Positions 28,801 to 42,400 of a stretch of 64,000 nucleotides of DNA are shown here, one piece after another. This DNA is from Torreya grandis (lineage: Eukaryota > Streptophyta > Pinopsida > Cupressales > Taxaceae). The stretch is taken from positions 124,001 through 188,000 of the forward strand of contig JARHVA010005486.1 in the NCBI GenBank assembly GCA_037957365.1. Reading direction: 5' to 3'. Position 1 is the first letter of the stretch. Every line of letters starts with the position of its first letter. A program made the translations under genes and the position numbers. The notes under the pieces were generated by a model, which saw only the letters and a list, made by a program, of their open reading frames with translations, was not told where the DNA came from and searched no databases.

Positions 28801-29500
28801 AAGGAGTATTATATTACAAGACCCTTAGAGTTAATGCACATTGATATTTGTGGTCCTGCAAGAATTCAAAGCATTCAAGAAGATATATACTTCATGTTAC
28901 TCATAGATGATTACACAAGAATAGCTTGGGTTACCTTCTTGAAATAAAATTCAAAAGATATTGACAAGTTCAAGGCATTCAAGGATCTTTTTAAGAATGA
29001 GAATAATGGAAATATAAAGTGTCTAAAATATAACAGAGGAGGAGAGTTTTGGTCAAATGAGTTTTATGACTTTTTTGAGGCTCATGGAATAAGTAGATGA
29101 TTCTTAGTAGCCAGGACACCTTAGTAGAATAGGGTAGTGGAAAGGAAGAATAGGAAAGTTCAAGAGATGGATAAGACTATGATAAATGAGTTTATATTAT
29201 CTAAATTATATTGGAGAGAGGAAGTAAAAACTATAGTCTACATTTTGAATATAGGATATATAAGGACTAATGGCAATAAGACTCCTTTTGAACTATGGAA
29301 GGGTAGACCTATCAATGTGGAACACTTTAGAGTGTTCGGGAGGAAATGTTTCATCAAAAGAGATGATTAAATCTTGGGAAAGTTTTATTATAGATATGAT
29401 GAAGGTATATTCTTAGGATAATCATCAATGAACTTAGCTTATAGATGTTATAAAAAGAGGCTACAAAGGATAGTGGAAAACACCAATGTGAAGACTGATG
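28801..29500 (+). pseudogene. Copia-2 integrase
   Basis: The core is readable nearly throughout: RPLELMHIDICGPARIQSI with the first Asp, YFMLLIDDYTRIAWVTFLK, then KCLKYNRGGEFWSNEFYDFF, where the second catalytic Asp position is Asn (YNRGGEF instead of the usual D-R/N-GGEF). RVVERKNRKVQEMDKTMIN keeps the Glu of the third site. The open frame 29137-29367 continues into KTPFELWKGRPINVEHFRVF and GRKCFIKRDD. Two adjacent TAG stops stand where the family has Gln-Gln before NGVVERKN. Confidence 0.9.
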
Positions 29501-29789
29501 AGACAAAAAAATCACACTCACAGTCAAAGGTAACTTTAGATAATATAGACTTTAATAATGAAGAGTATACTATAGAGGTTGATGAGGAAGAATAATAAGT
29601 TTAAGAGAGATAAGACTCAAAAGGACCCCAAAGTTATATTTAAAGAGGTCACCCTAAATCTCAAATCATTGGCAATAAAAAGACATGTATGCAAATAAGG
29701 AGAATATTTTTAAGTAATATAAATTAAGGGAATGTTACTATATTATCCAAGATTGAACCTAAGAATGTTATAGAATCAAGCAAATACAA

Positions 29790-30480
29790 ATTTTAGATAG
29801 GTTCTATGAATTAGGAGTTAGACCAATTAGAGAAGAATGAGACTTGGGAACTAGTTCCTAGGCCTAAAAACAAGAATGTCATTGGTATAAAATGGGTGTT
29901 TAGAAGTAAGTTGAATGAAGATGGATAAGTCATTAGGATTAAGGATAGATTGGTATGCAAGGTATATGCACAAGTTAAAGGGGTAGATTCTAAGAAGAAC
30001 TTTGCACTAGTAGAAATTTTGGAGGCAATCTGATTATTTATAACACATGAAGGATTCAAAGGTTTCAAGTTATACTAGATGGATGTCAAATATGCCTTTT
30101 TAAATGGGAGTTTGGAAGAGGAAGTGTACATTGATCAACCTAAGGGATTATCACTATCAGATGATAAAGACTATGTTTGCATATTGAAAAAGGCTCTTTA
30201 TGGTCTAAATCAAGCTCCTAAATCTTGGTATGCTAGGTCGGATAAGTATCTATTGGAAAAAGGATTCAAAAGAGGATTTGAAGATAATAATCTATACATA
30301 AAGATAGAAGATGACCATCAGTTGATAGCAATTGTGTATGTGGATGACATAAAATTTGGTGGAATGAGAACATGACCAAAGCCTTTGTAGAGGTGATGAA
30401 GAAATATTTTGAATTGTCCATGCTAAGAGAACTATCATTCTTTCTTGGGTTACAAATCACTCAATTTGAATAAGGTATAT
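29790..30480 (+). pseudogene. Copia-2 reverse transcriptase
   Basis: The RT starts with ELDQLEKNETWELVPRP and NVIGIKWVFRSKLNEDG and runs to FKGFKLY, one stop (TAG for the conserved Gln), then MDVKYAFLNGSLEEEVYIDQ. LKKALYGLNQAPKSWYARSD and IVYVDDIKFGG follow, with the catalytic YVDD intact at 30337-30348. The 30079-30372 part is open. Beyond a frameshift, ELSFFLGLQITQFE closes the palm/thumb. Confidence 0.92.
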
Positions 30481-31290
30481 TCATTTCAAAATTCAAGTAC
30501 ATAGGAGAGATGTTGAAGAAATTTGAAAAGTAATATTTAAAGGTAGTTAGTACACCCATGATCATAGGGTGTAAGTTGAGCAAGGTATATGAGTCTTTAA
30601 ATGTCAATCAAATATCATATAGGTTAATGAATAGAAGTTTGTTATACACCACTACCTTAAGACGTAATATCATGTAAGCAATAGGTCTTATGGGAAGGTT
30701 TCAAGGAGATCCAAAGGATAATCATCTGTAAGAAGTCAAAAGGATACTCTTGTATCTCAAGGTGAATATAGAGTATGGGTTGTGGTATCAAAGAATTAAG
30801 GAGTTTAATTTGATAGCCTATACAAATGCAAATTTTCTAGGAAGTCTAGATGATAGGAAGAGTACCAATGCAGGAAATTTATTCTTAGATGGGTGCTTAG
30901 TTTCATGGATAAGCAAGAAGCAACCATAAATAGAATTATCCACTTGTAATACTGAGTAAATTTCATCATTTTCATGTTTCACTTAGGTCATATGGATGAT
31001 ATAGACCTTAAAAGACTACAAGGTGGAGTATGATGGTCCTAGCCCTATTTAATGTGATAATACAAGTGTTATAAGTGTCTCAAAAAACCCTATCATGCAC
31101 TCAACGACCAAGTACATTCCCATCAAGTATAATTTTTTAAGAGAGTAGGTAAGTGAACAAAGTGTTAAACTTGAATATGTTTCTATACAAGATTAGATTG
31201 CAGACATTTTGACCAAACCACTTCCAAAGGTAACATTTGAACACCTAAGACATGAATTGGGTGTAATTCCCACCCTTATCAATCATTGAG
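30481..31290 (+). pseudogene. Copia-2 RNase H
   Basis: Recognisable pieces are LMGRFQGDPKDNHL, LIAYTNANFLGSLDDRKSTN (first acidic site changed from D to N in YTNAN), GNLFLDGCLVSWISKKQ, CDNTSVISVSKNPIMHSTTK and IADILTKPLPKVTFEHLRHE. The last piece is the usual Copia C-terminus. Several stops, including TAA after SKKQP and TAG near the end, disable it. Confidence 0.9.
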
Positions 31291-31468
31291 GAATACAAGT
31301 GCTTGGGGGAGATAATCATGCTCATTAGCTCTAAGAATAGGTGAGTTTTTACAATAAGGTATGAATGGAGATAGGGGATAATGTTTTTATTATGTTTCAT
31401 AAACTCATAGCTCTGTGTGTCGAGTATTTTGGTTTTAAGGAGTTACATACGTCACTTTGTCATTTATG

Positions 31469-31484
31469 TCAAAGGGGAAGAAAG
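31469..31484 (+). other. Copia-2 polypurine-tract-like segment
   Basis: CAAAGGGGAAGAAAGA follows a catttatgt stretch like that seen upstream of plus-strand primers in plant Copia elements. It lies about 90 bases before the first base shared by both LTRs, so either the LTR starts earlier on this side or the tract is displaced. Confidence 0.4.
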
Positions 31485-31574
31485 ACCAGGATGGGTAGAT
31501 AAGAATGATAATTTTAGTGTATTTTTCTATCAATGATAAAGGGTAATATTTTTGAGCATTTTTCTTGTTATTGA

Positions 31575-34451
31575 TGTTTGGCATTAATGTTTTCATTGAT
31601 GTTAAAGGTTATTGAGAAAGGTTTTCATGAGGTCATTAAAGAATGTAGCTATGAGAGAGGATATTGATCAATTTTTTAGTGATTATGAGAGTGTAATATA
31701 TGTTTGGTATATTTTATTATAACTAAATTAGTGATGTTAAGGCCATTATTTATGGTATTTTTTGTCAAATTCATCAAGTGCTTGAACCTAGTAAGTGACT
31801 TGAGAAGGTATGTACATAGGATTCCTAGTCTTGTGCATGAATGGTCATGATGTTTTAGTGAGATGAATGCACATAGGCATGAAAGTTTGTATGAGGTTTA
31901 TTTATCATTTATATGAGGCATTGGATCACTCATGTGAGTCTCATGGTGAGCCTATAGGGGTGGGACCTATAAACCTAGTCTACACCTAGAACACTTTTAG
32001 ACCTTGCCTAGCCTAATGAGGTATAATGGTATATTATCAAGGAATGTGAAGGATGTGTAATTATGTATAATAATTAGAAATTTTTATTAAGTATGTGAAT
32101 GAGGTGTAGATCAAATGGAAAGAGGCATGGTTTCAAGGCCTAATGTGGTTTGTAGGATAAGGTCTAAATAAGCAAAGAGACAAAGTATGGCCTAATGGGG
32201 TATGAGGTTTTATTTTAAAGGAAATTATGGATAGGTAAGCATTTTTAAATTTATTATATATGTTTTCAAGCATGTTAAAAAAAATTTAGGTCATAGTTTG
32301 CAAGAAAAGGCATGAAAAGTGGTTTTGAGGTCTCTAGAGTGCACAAAATGAAGGGTTCTCAACTCGAGAAGGATTTTCTTGTGTTTTTTATCTTATAAAA
32401 AATTTACATGGGAACATAATATATTAATTTTATATGGGTAAGGGTCCTATCTAAAATTTATAGGCATTATTTTGTGGATTGAGGGGATATGTTTTATGAA
32501 CAATTGTTAATAGTGCGAGTGTATTTAAACCCTCTTAGAACCTTAAATAAGGACTTTATGTTGATAAAAACATCCCATAATGGTAATAAATTAATATAAA
32601 AACTATTTTATATTGTATTAATCTCTCCCAGGCACCTCCAAGTGTGATTTATTTGTCAGGTGTGTGAGTAGACACTACAAGAAAGTGTTAGTTTCTCAGA
32701 TATTTTCTATAGCAGTCAAATTTGACCAATTAAAAGTATGAAAATAATTGGTTAGATAAGATTTATAATTTTATTTTATGTCCATGGTGGTTTATGGATA
32801 GATTATATCCCTCAAGTGTGTTAAATTGGTCATTCAAATTAACCAATTGCTAATAGGCTTAATGGTGGAAATAGTGAAAAACCCAAGCAATAGTGAGAAG
32901 ATGATTAGGGATGTGTTATCATGGTATAGTCATGGAACCAAATAAATGGTAATATTTTAAAGTAATTTTAATAAATTCTCATGTTTGGTATAGGTTTTTT
33001 AGGTCAATGGTTATAGTGAAAAAGTTGCTCACAAGCTGACTTGTCTAGCTCAGTGAGGTTATGAAATTGGTCTGCAAGACCAATATTGCCATTTTACCAT
33101 ATTATATTTATATTTGAGAATGTTATAATGATATAATAAGATTATATACATTAATTATAAATCATTTAATTTATTTACATATGTTTTAAAGGTCATTATC
33201 ACCATGACTATGCTTGAAGGTAAACTAGTAGTTCTGAGTGGGCTATTTATAGAGAAAGGTTTGAGTCATTTTCCCATGAGTTGTGAAGTATAAATCATAT
33301 GGTGATGTTAATAAGGTCATATATTCTTTATATGTGTTTTATTTCCATTATTTATCAACTAATTCATGCTTAATCTTTAGTATTTCAAGATAAACTTTTT
33401 GTAGGTTTACAGGCCTAACTGTGAACAATGCTAATGGCGTGCTTCAAGTGGTGGTTGGAGCTAAAATGTGTCATGGACCTAAGCTGAGATTATTATGGGT
33501 ATTTTTGACTGGAATATAATTTTTTTTTTCATGTGTGGTGTTTTAAAGTGTTCCAATAAGATAAAAGAGTAACATGTACTAATGAAGGCCTAGTTGAATT
33601 AGGTCTCCTTAAGGCCTAAAGAAGGATTTGGTTTATTTGACCTATGGCCAACTTAATTTAATGTTTGATTAATGTTTATGGAATTTAATAATTCATATTT
33701 TTTGGAAAATATAAGCTGTAAATTGTGTATGTCTAACCAAGAGGTGTGTGAGCAAGAGTCTAGTATAAGAACAAGGCCTAATAGGCCTAATTATCTAGTT
33801 TGTGAATGAGTGAGTTGAAGTGGAAAATATAACACTTTTAAGAGATAAAGGAATTCATTTAGACCATAAAAAGGGTGAATAAAAAATATCATGAAGATAT
33901 AATATGGTTATTGCATATGAATATCAAGGTGATATTACCTAATCAAGTCAAGAAGAGGGCTAGTTGAGCGAAGAAGCCTTGAAGGTAGTTTGAGAGGGAT
34001 AAGAGTTTGAAGAGATGAAGAGGTGTTCATCATAAATTGGTTGAAAAATAAGGTTTTCTAAAGGTTTTCAAATAAATTAGGTGGATAATTTGGTACCGAG
34101 TTATCTATGGGGTTGGTGCCTCTTTACAAGTTGGTGCTTACTAAATCGTATCTAAGTTGGTGCTTAGCTAGTTGGGGTTGATGCTCCATGTGAAGTTTGT
34201 GTTTAAATAAATTTGGTGTTTGTATTATAAGACTATAGTAAATTTATATATATCAATTTTTTTTATTCCCCTTGAGGATTCTCCACTCAAATAAGTGTTC
34301 TATGTGTTATGATCTTATCTCATACTCATATAAATGGTTCTTGATGTGTTGTTAGTTCACTATATTGCTTTGATAATTCACAAATGATAAAGTAAAGTTT
34401 TAAAAGTTTTTAAAGACTGATTAAACACCCATCTCATTCATTGTGTTTACA
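31575..34451 (+). repeat. Copia-2 3' LTR
   Basis: It starts TGTTTGGCATTAATG and aligns with 24574-27506 to the end at TTTACA. It lacks the (TA)n tract of the 5' copy. Direct comparison shows many substitutions and small indels, as for an old insertion. Confidence 0.88.
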
Positions 34452-34467
34452 AAAATTATTTAATCAT

Positions 34468-37060
34468 AGGTTTTATAGATAATTCCTTCAATCTCTACTC
34501 TAAAAATGTCCAATGTTACTTATAAAATATTATCACAAATGGGTCTAGACACCAATTCCCCCTATAGAATGCTTATTTGAGTAACTCTTGATATAGTTAG
34601 GATAGATATATATTCCCTCTCCTGGATTGTAAATTATTGGAATATATCCTACATCTCTTGATGAAATTTAAGTTCGCTATTCCTTTTTGTCACAATATAA
34701 TTTTTTGCCCAAGCATCTTTGAACATTGTTATTAAATTGAGGTGGGAATAATCCTTATTAATTATTGCATGAATTATAAAATTTATATTAAAATGAACAT
34801 ATTTTATTTTATTGAACAATTTAAGAATGTCTCCCCACTTGGGTTAGGAGGTGGTCTTTGTGGACCTTATTGAGCCAATAGTATCAAATAATTTCCTAGT
34901 TATCCTCTACAAATTATCTATTGTCTCTTTGGGGGCCTAAATAGTACTCAACTATGGTTGCCTCTATATAGGCTAATCAAAATTTTTAAACATATATTTA
35001 ATGAATCCCTAAACAATATATATATAATTATATGGGTCCTCCCTATATTTATCTAGGTATTAAGTATTTATTTTTCTTCATTTTGTCAAAGAGAATATGT
35101 CTTATCTTTTTTCCATGTTGAGATACTATCCTTTAACAACCAAATCTTCCCTCTTCACCTTTGTCAAGGTGTTTGTATATCTATCAAAATGTATTTTTAC
35201 TATGGTATTATTAGCTATCACCAAATCTTGTCTCAATGTTTCTTCTTGTTACAACTATTGAATCCATGAAGGGATGTCTAGTGGAACTTGTTTCTCTATA
35301 TGTTGTACCTATTGTGTTTGCCATATTTGTGTTACAGGAGTGGATGAGGGTGATTGTCCTAGAGGTAGCATGGCCCTTGGGGAGGATATCCATATTTTAA
35401 TAAAATGAATAATATCCTTACTCAATCCAGTAACCTACCTCTAGACTGGTGTGTCAATGGCATACTTTTTCTTCCTTCTTTATGGTAGAAGATGGTAAAT
35501 TAGTCTACATAGAGTGTTGGTCCAATGGGAATATCTAATTGTTTAGTTAACATTGGAGGGTAAATAGGGTAGAAAAATTTGATGTAGAGACTAGGTTTTC
35601 AAAATTTACCCCTTTGCTTAGCTTAAGGGACTATGGATTGGTTCCACTAAAGAATGAGTAGGTCATATGGGTGATTAATAAGTTTTGTAAACACTTAGTA
35701 ACATAATTATATGAATCCCCAATCTTCAAAATAGTGGTATTAGGGCCCAAAGTAGTCATTTGGGCCATAGTGGTTAATATGGGCATTGTAGCTACCTGTA
35801 GATGATCTATTTATCTTAAAGAATGCAACTAATGTAAACAATATCCTACATCATTAGTAGTTACAATAATTGATAAAGTTTTTAAATAATGTGTACTTAA
35901 AGGACTTACAACTAAGGGAGAATTACTTGGGGCACCGGTTGTTATGGTTTCCACTACATTGATCTAAGGTGGAGAACTTGGAGTTGTAGTTGGGGTTAGA
36001 CCCTATGGTGTGATGTGCAACATAGATTATACCTCACTTTTTGCATCTCTTTATGTATTTGATAGTAACTTACTAGCCCTTGAGTTACCAATTCCTTTGT
36101 TTACTTCCTAAAACTACAATAATTATGTCCCTCTTGACTTAGTTCTTCCCTCAATCATCCATTCATCATCATCTTCTATTTGAGTGGTATCATCAAAGGA
36201 TCCAATCTTTTTTGTTTTAGTATTTGATACCAACTCTTCTTCATTACCACATCTCTTATTTTCCTCCTTACTACGATAAATATACATAAGGTATGACCCT
36301 AGGTCACCCTTTGTTCTCATTTTACTTTCATTGTGATAAAATGCTTACCTCTCTACTTCCATTTTTTGAGGTGAAATGGGATGGGTCTTGGGATTCCTTA
36401 TATTTGTCAATATTAATTTTTCAACCACAGAGGCTAGCCTAGTTGAATGTGTAATGAGATATGGAAGGACTATAGTTGTATCAAATGGAAAGGGAGATGG
36501 AGGAGTGGTGACCACTGAAGAAATGATAGGTGGTGGAGATGTAAATCCAGTTGATTGAAGTAATACCAATAATGGTGGTGAAAAAAGAGGAGAAGTAATA
36601 TGAACTTGAGATAAAAAGGAAGGAAAACTTAATTTTTGTGTAATGTTTAATGGGAGTGGAGGAAGCATGATTAAATGTGTAGTTGATGCATTAGGACTTG
36701 CCTGTATTTACTCATCATTTATGCATTGAGGTCCCCCCATAATATGTTGTGGAGAAGTAGCAATAGTTGTGTATGCAATGGCAAATGTAGTAGATTTATA
36801 AATCAATCCTAGATCAGAGAAGATAAATCCTACTTAAACTTTTTATAGTGGATACATTATATATTTGGGTTCATGACCAAGATGGATCCAATAGACCTAT
36901 CCAAGGGATATATTACCACAATAAATTCACTAAGTAGGGTTACAAAGCCTCCAATCAAGCAAAACTTTGCAATAAACTAACTAGGTCCTATGTTTTCATA
37001 TTCACTAAACTAATAAAAAGTAAATCAAAGTCTAATATAGTGGTCACCAAATCTTGTGGC
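34468..37060 (-). pseudogene. Unidentified decayed coding stretch, minus strand
   Basis: Long near-open frames follow one another on the minus strand. In reading order they include KVLLDWRLCNPT, GFIFSDLGLIYKSTTFAIAY, MGGPQCINDE, a Pro/Ser-rich part (SPLFSPPLLVLLQSTGFTSP) at 36345-36668, an acidic part (SFDDTTQIEDDDEWMIEG) at 36123-36320, GHATSRTITLIHSCNTNMAN, KGEEGRFGC, KIRHILFDKMKKNKYLIP, and a final ~155-codon frame with few stops at 34468-34930 that holds KWGDILKLFNKIKYVHFNIN and MFKDAWAKNYIVTKRNSELK. Frameshifts join them. I recognise no domain. It could be a structural protein of an undescribed retroelement or a decayed host gene. Its 3' end abuts the Copia-2 LTR, so more may lie beyond that insertion. 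Confidence 0.5.
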
Positions 37061-37218
37061 ACAACATGGGGGTTAGTAAACATAAAATTAAACATGTATA
37101 AGAGAATCCTATCTAAGCTATGTATAGGTAGGACCTTAATACATAGAGAGAGCAATATATTCAAAATCCATTACTTATGATAATTATATCTATTAAAGAG
37201 AGGAGAAAATTTAGAGAT

Positions 37219-37227
37219 ACTTACCTT
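37219..37227 (-). other. Splice-donor-like site
   Basis: On the minus strand the sequence is AAGGTAAGT, a perfect plant 5' splice consensus (exon AAG, intron GTAAGT from 37224). It lies about 250 bases downstream of a TATA box and upstream of the decayed coding stretch, as in a first noncoding exon. No matching acceptor was fixed. Confidence 0.4.
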
Positions 37228-37473
37228 GAATATGAAACCTTTGAGACTCAATCTCTCTCTTAGCCAAAGGTACTTTGCAAGAGGTTATTGTGGTTTGTAA
37301 GGATCACTAAGAAAGGCCAAATCATCCAAGACTTATCCAAAAGACAAGATTATTCTCCAAGTATAAACCCTAAGCTAAGAATCCTAAATTAGAATGGTGG
37401 AAGAACAAATTGTAAAGAATTGAAAATGAATAATTAACTCTTTTTGTCTCTCTAAGAATGGTGAAATGAATGT

Positions 37474-37484
37474 GTTTATATAGG
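37474..37484 (-). promoter_or_regulatory. TATA box, minus strand
   Basis: CCTATATAAAC on the minus strand is a good plant TATA box. A start of transcription would be expected about 30 bases downstream (near 37445), followed by a leader to the splice-donor-like site at 37224. It may be an LTR promoter or a host gene promoter; no LTR pair was found around it. Confidence 0.45.
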
Positions 37485-37499
37485 CAGATCTAACCCTAT

Positions 37500-39400
37500 C
37501 CTTTATAAAAGTTTAGGCTGAAAAAATCACCCTAATCAACCTTGTATATTTATTGGGAAAAAAAAATTAGGTCCTAATTTAGGTCAACCAAGAATTAACC
37601 TATACCCTAAATAAGTTTTCTAAATTATAATACAAGGTCAATGGGGATGACAGTGTAATATAAACCATCAAAAATTATTTCAGGATAGGGAAGGGCTAAT
37701 GAAGATGGAAAATGACTAGGGGAGGGTGAAAAAGAGGAGGTAAAACTTAGAAGAATTTTTTTTGGGAGATGGTTGGACTGATAAAAAGTGATATTAAGGG
37801 ACAAAAATCTTATGAAGCACCAATGGTCTACCCACCCCTTTCTCAGTGCACTCCTTAAGGCATGCACTCAGAGAGATTGAGACTCAATGGGTTCTTACAA
37901 GATAAAAAGCATCAATAATTGATAAAGTTTGAAAATATTATTTGTATATATATGCCCTACTCGAATCTCATCACATGTCACTTAGGTGTAATAGGGGATG
38001 GTGATTCAAGAAAAGAACATAATAACACACAATGTTGAAGCTAAAAAAAATTGCATTATTTCTAAGCATAAAATAACTGAAAGTAAATGACAAATGGAAC
38101 TAATTTAAATGTAAAAGTAATATGTACCTTGAATTAACTTTATCACTAGATGGTTGTCTATTGTGTTTATAGTCTTGATCATGGAGGGTAGAGAGACTAC
38201 TTTCAACAAACCCAAGGATACAAAAAACTAAAGAGAAAAAAAGTTTAGGAAAGCTACGATAATTGATGCTATGTGGATGGGATGTACTTAAAAATTTAGA
38301 AATATGAGGTGACAGGTGCTATGTTAGACCAAATAACTTTGTCAAAATTTAGAGTAAATGGGATAACCAAAAAGTCAAGTCTACTAAAGTTTGAAAAAAT
38401 AAAAAAGGCAAACCTTAAGTAAGAAAGGAAACTCACTAAGTAAAACTAAGGATACATGTCAAAAATGGAAATAAAAGATCAATGTAAAAGTAGTAACAAT
38501 CCTTATTTAAATAAATATGTGAAAGTAAAAAAGGTAAAATAAAATGGATGAGTGAGCAATGATAATCCTTACACAATTATCAATGGAAAAAGGTGCATAA
38601 AAGGGAAAATTAACATTGATGAGTGTGGAGTAACAAACCAAACTCACTCAACAATGGAAAAATTAAATGAAATTGGAAATAGACTCAGGTGTCTGAAAAA
38701 AGGGGTAGTATAATAATGGTGATATAGTAAGCAAGGAAAGTCTAGAAATGTAAATCCATGGTATAAATAAAGTAATAAAAAGTTACTCAAACATGTTGTT
38801 TTGTTTTAAAGATAGGTAAAATTGAAAAAAAGTAGTGCTAACATGTTTTTAAGATGTGAAGAATATGTAAGTATAGAAGAGGGAAAAATAGATTTAGAAT
38901 CACACTTTGCCTATCAGGTGGGGGAAATTAAATGGGTGGAGGGGAGAATGAAGGAAAAACCAAAGTAGAGGAACTCTTTATCGAAGTCAAGACACTCAAA
39001 TTAAGTTTGTCAAAACAAAAGGACTTTGGACCTTAAGGACTTTGAAGAACTTCTCCTAGCCACACAAGTCTTAGGTCAATAAATGCAATAGATATATCAT
39101 CCCATGAAGGATATATGCATTAAAATTAAAATGGACCTACCTTCCCATAACATTTTCTCCATTCTTTAGGACCCATTATAGAGTCATCAATCTATTATAA
39201 ATATTGGGTACTTGCATGAGAAAGTAGGTAGCACCATAGAGTTTGTTGAATTCTCCTATTCCAATCTACTGGCCTACCATACCCAATGGACTTCGGCTCT
39301 ATCATGAGGCCAACTATGGAGTTTGAGCTTAAATTAGAGATAGGGGATGTGCTTTAAATCACATATTTTGGTGTGATTTTGAATTTTTAAAATTATATGT
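37500..39400. other. No gene supported
   Basis: Upstream of the minus-strand TATA box the DNA has no convincing frame or LTR partner in this window. 38000-38900 is strongly A-rich on the + strand. The minus-strand frame at 37625-37867 has no recognised motif. Confidence 0.45.
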
Positions 39401-42400
39401 TGACTTTTAGATATCATTTCCTTTTGTTTTAAATTATTTAAATTTAAATTTTCTTGATGGCTTTTTTATTCCTCCATATAGATTTAGAAGACCAAACATG
39501 GGTGCTAAAGATGACTTTCATTTGAATACTTAGGAATTGGTTAATTAGAAAGAGAAATTAGAGAGCATGGTTTTTAAGATTATCTTTAATGTAGGTGAAA
39601 TAAAAAGTGATATCTTAACTCTAACCTTGGTGTATCCAATGTGGAATGAAAGAAAAGGAAATCATGAGGAATAAAACATGAAATAATTTGAATTACTTCA
39701 AATCAAAAAAACTGTGACAAAGGTTGAAAAAGGGATACAATGACAATAAAAGTATGATTATTTATCATAGGAATGATGGAAGTGTTAGGAATCTAGGTTG
39801 CACCCTATTGAGGAAAATATTGTTCATGTCTACCTCAAACCTATACCAACATTGGAGTGACCTATAGGCTATGGTTTACCTAATATGTAGGTCAAACCTC
39901 TAGATTTTATGGGGATATCTCAAATATCTCTAAGACCTAATATTATCACAATGAAAAGGGAAAATAGATGAAAACTAATGAAAGAAACTACTCTAAGTGG
40001 TGATGCAACAATTGATTAGAGATCCACTCTTAGTCATTTTGTTTAGAACCACAAACGAACTTGATAAAGAATATAAATGATCATAATTATTGATGGTGTT
40101 CTAATCATGAATATTTCATATGGATTTTGAGTAGGATTCTATAACTTGAATGATAAAGGCCTAGATCTGCACAAGATACTATTGACTTGTGACACTTTAA
40201 AAAAACTCCTACTTGCCAACACTTCATACAACTTAAAATGGAATATTAACCTAAAGTTAGGTTTATGAAATACCTACATATGGATAAATAATACATACAT
40301 TATATAAATTAAACTTTCATGGAACACACTAACATTTAGCAAAACTTTGCAAGTATTTTCCTATTGATTCAAGTGAGTACAAGGTAATTTAGGTAGAGTT
40401 TTAATACACCTAATAGAGGGATGAAAAATAAATGGATCAATGCTTATTTAAATATAATTTTTTAAGGATAAGAGATAATAATCTAGGGATGTTAGAGGCC
40501 AAGGTGGTGTATGGTAGTTACAACAGGACTATTCCTCATCCTCAAGTGTTGACATGCCATCAATGAGTTCACTTTGGAATTTTGGGAAGATATGGAGGTT
40601 GTAACTCCCAATTTTAAATTTATTCATACCTTAACCATGCTTAAAATATCCAAATATTCCATCCAATGGTAGTTACACAATGCAAATGGAGTGTGGATAG
40701 GCATCCTAGAGGTGTTGGATAGCCTTTCTTTCAATGTGCATGCATAATGGTCCTTGAAATTGAATCTAACCTATCATAATGGACTTGATTTTAGGAAATA
40801 ATCACCTAGATGATAATTAAAAATGCTTCAAGATGTTTCATCAATGTTAACACACCATTGTTTTCCTGCTAGACTCTCCTACTTACAAGATAAGTAGACC
40901 TATTTGCTTGTCCTTCAACTTTCTTCTCATATTCATTGCTTGACTAATCAAACAGATGAGCTAGGATCTCAAATCATATGATAAGACTTAGATAATATTA
41001 GGATTAACCCATATGAATTAGAATTTATATCTCTCAAGTTTTCTTCACCTACAAACACATTAGCCTTGCATGACTAGGTCTCTTAAACTGCTTCACAAAA
41101 TGGTAGTTTAGAAAGAGATAGCAGAGTTATTTACATGCAATTATATGGATCATATTATAATTAAATGAGTATAATAAGTATTTATCTTACCCTTTCCATA
41201 GTTTATAACTTCTATTTAGGTTTTGAAACACATCTTATGCCCAAAACCCTACAAACTTACATTTTTAGGAAGTAACTATACAGTTTCCATACCATCAAGG
41301 GCCATGGGCATGAGCCCCTTTGAGTTGGAAAAATGATCTTATTAGAGGTACAATAATTAAGATGGGAAGTGAATTAGTGAGCCTAGATATTTCAATTTAA
41401 ATTCCAATCATTTTAAATGATTAAACAATCAACATATATCAACTTGATCAAGCAACATTAACAAGAGATCTCATTTATTCAATGCATACATAAGGTCAAA
41501 CACACAACACATAATTCTTGTGGGAAACACTAATAGGTAATAAAACCCACTTTCAATCCTAAAACACATGGAATAATTTTCCTATAATGGATTACAAGCA
41601 AGATTCTGGTTAAGTCTTTTAGACCATAAACCTTGATCAAGTCCTCCTAACCAAAGGCCTTTAATGAAACACCTATTTCACAAGAAGAAACTACCCCTAA
41701 GGAAGATCAAGTCCTTTAGACCCTCCTTTGATTTAAACATCTCCAAATTATAAATTATTTATTCAACACTTATTTATGGATCTTTTATTTTCTTACTTCT
41801 GCATAAACTCCTTCTCTCTCATATAGACCTCTCACATAGGCATTCCACAATCTCTCTCCTTCATCACTCAAACTATCCTCATATGTACACTCAGACCTAT
41901 TCACATATATTCAACCTTAAAAATTGTAAGAGAAATTTTATATAATCAAAATATAACTTAAAATTCATACACATAGTAAAAAAATTACTCTTATCATCAA
42001 CTCATCTAATAGGCACACTACCTATCCTTTCTTCTTTGCTTTAACATATACAACACACATACAAGACTTATCAAGTCTAGAAACCATCACATTTGTTTTC
42101 ACTATTTATAGATAATTCATTAATTATAAAGTCCAAAATATTTTCTTTTTGGGCACAATACATTCCTTCAACCTTAAGGCATCTTACATGGGTCACACTT
42201 AATCACAACTCTCTTTCAAATAAGCCTAAATCACCTTTTAGGTCTTATGTTGACTCATTCACCTCTTTGACAATTCTATAAGTAAAATAAGAACACAAGA
42301 ATAATTTATAAAATATTCACCTATTAAAAATGATATATAGGTCCCCTTTAAGTTCCAACATCCATCATATCACTCTTCTGCTAACCCCTAAGTGACTCAA

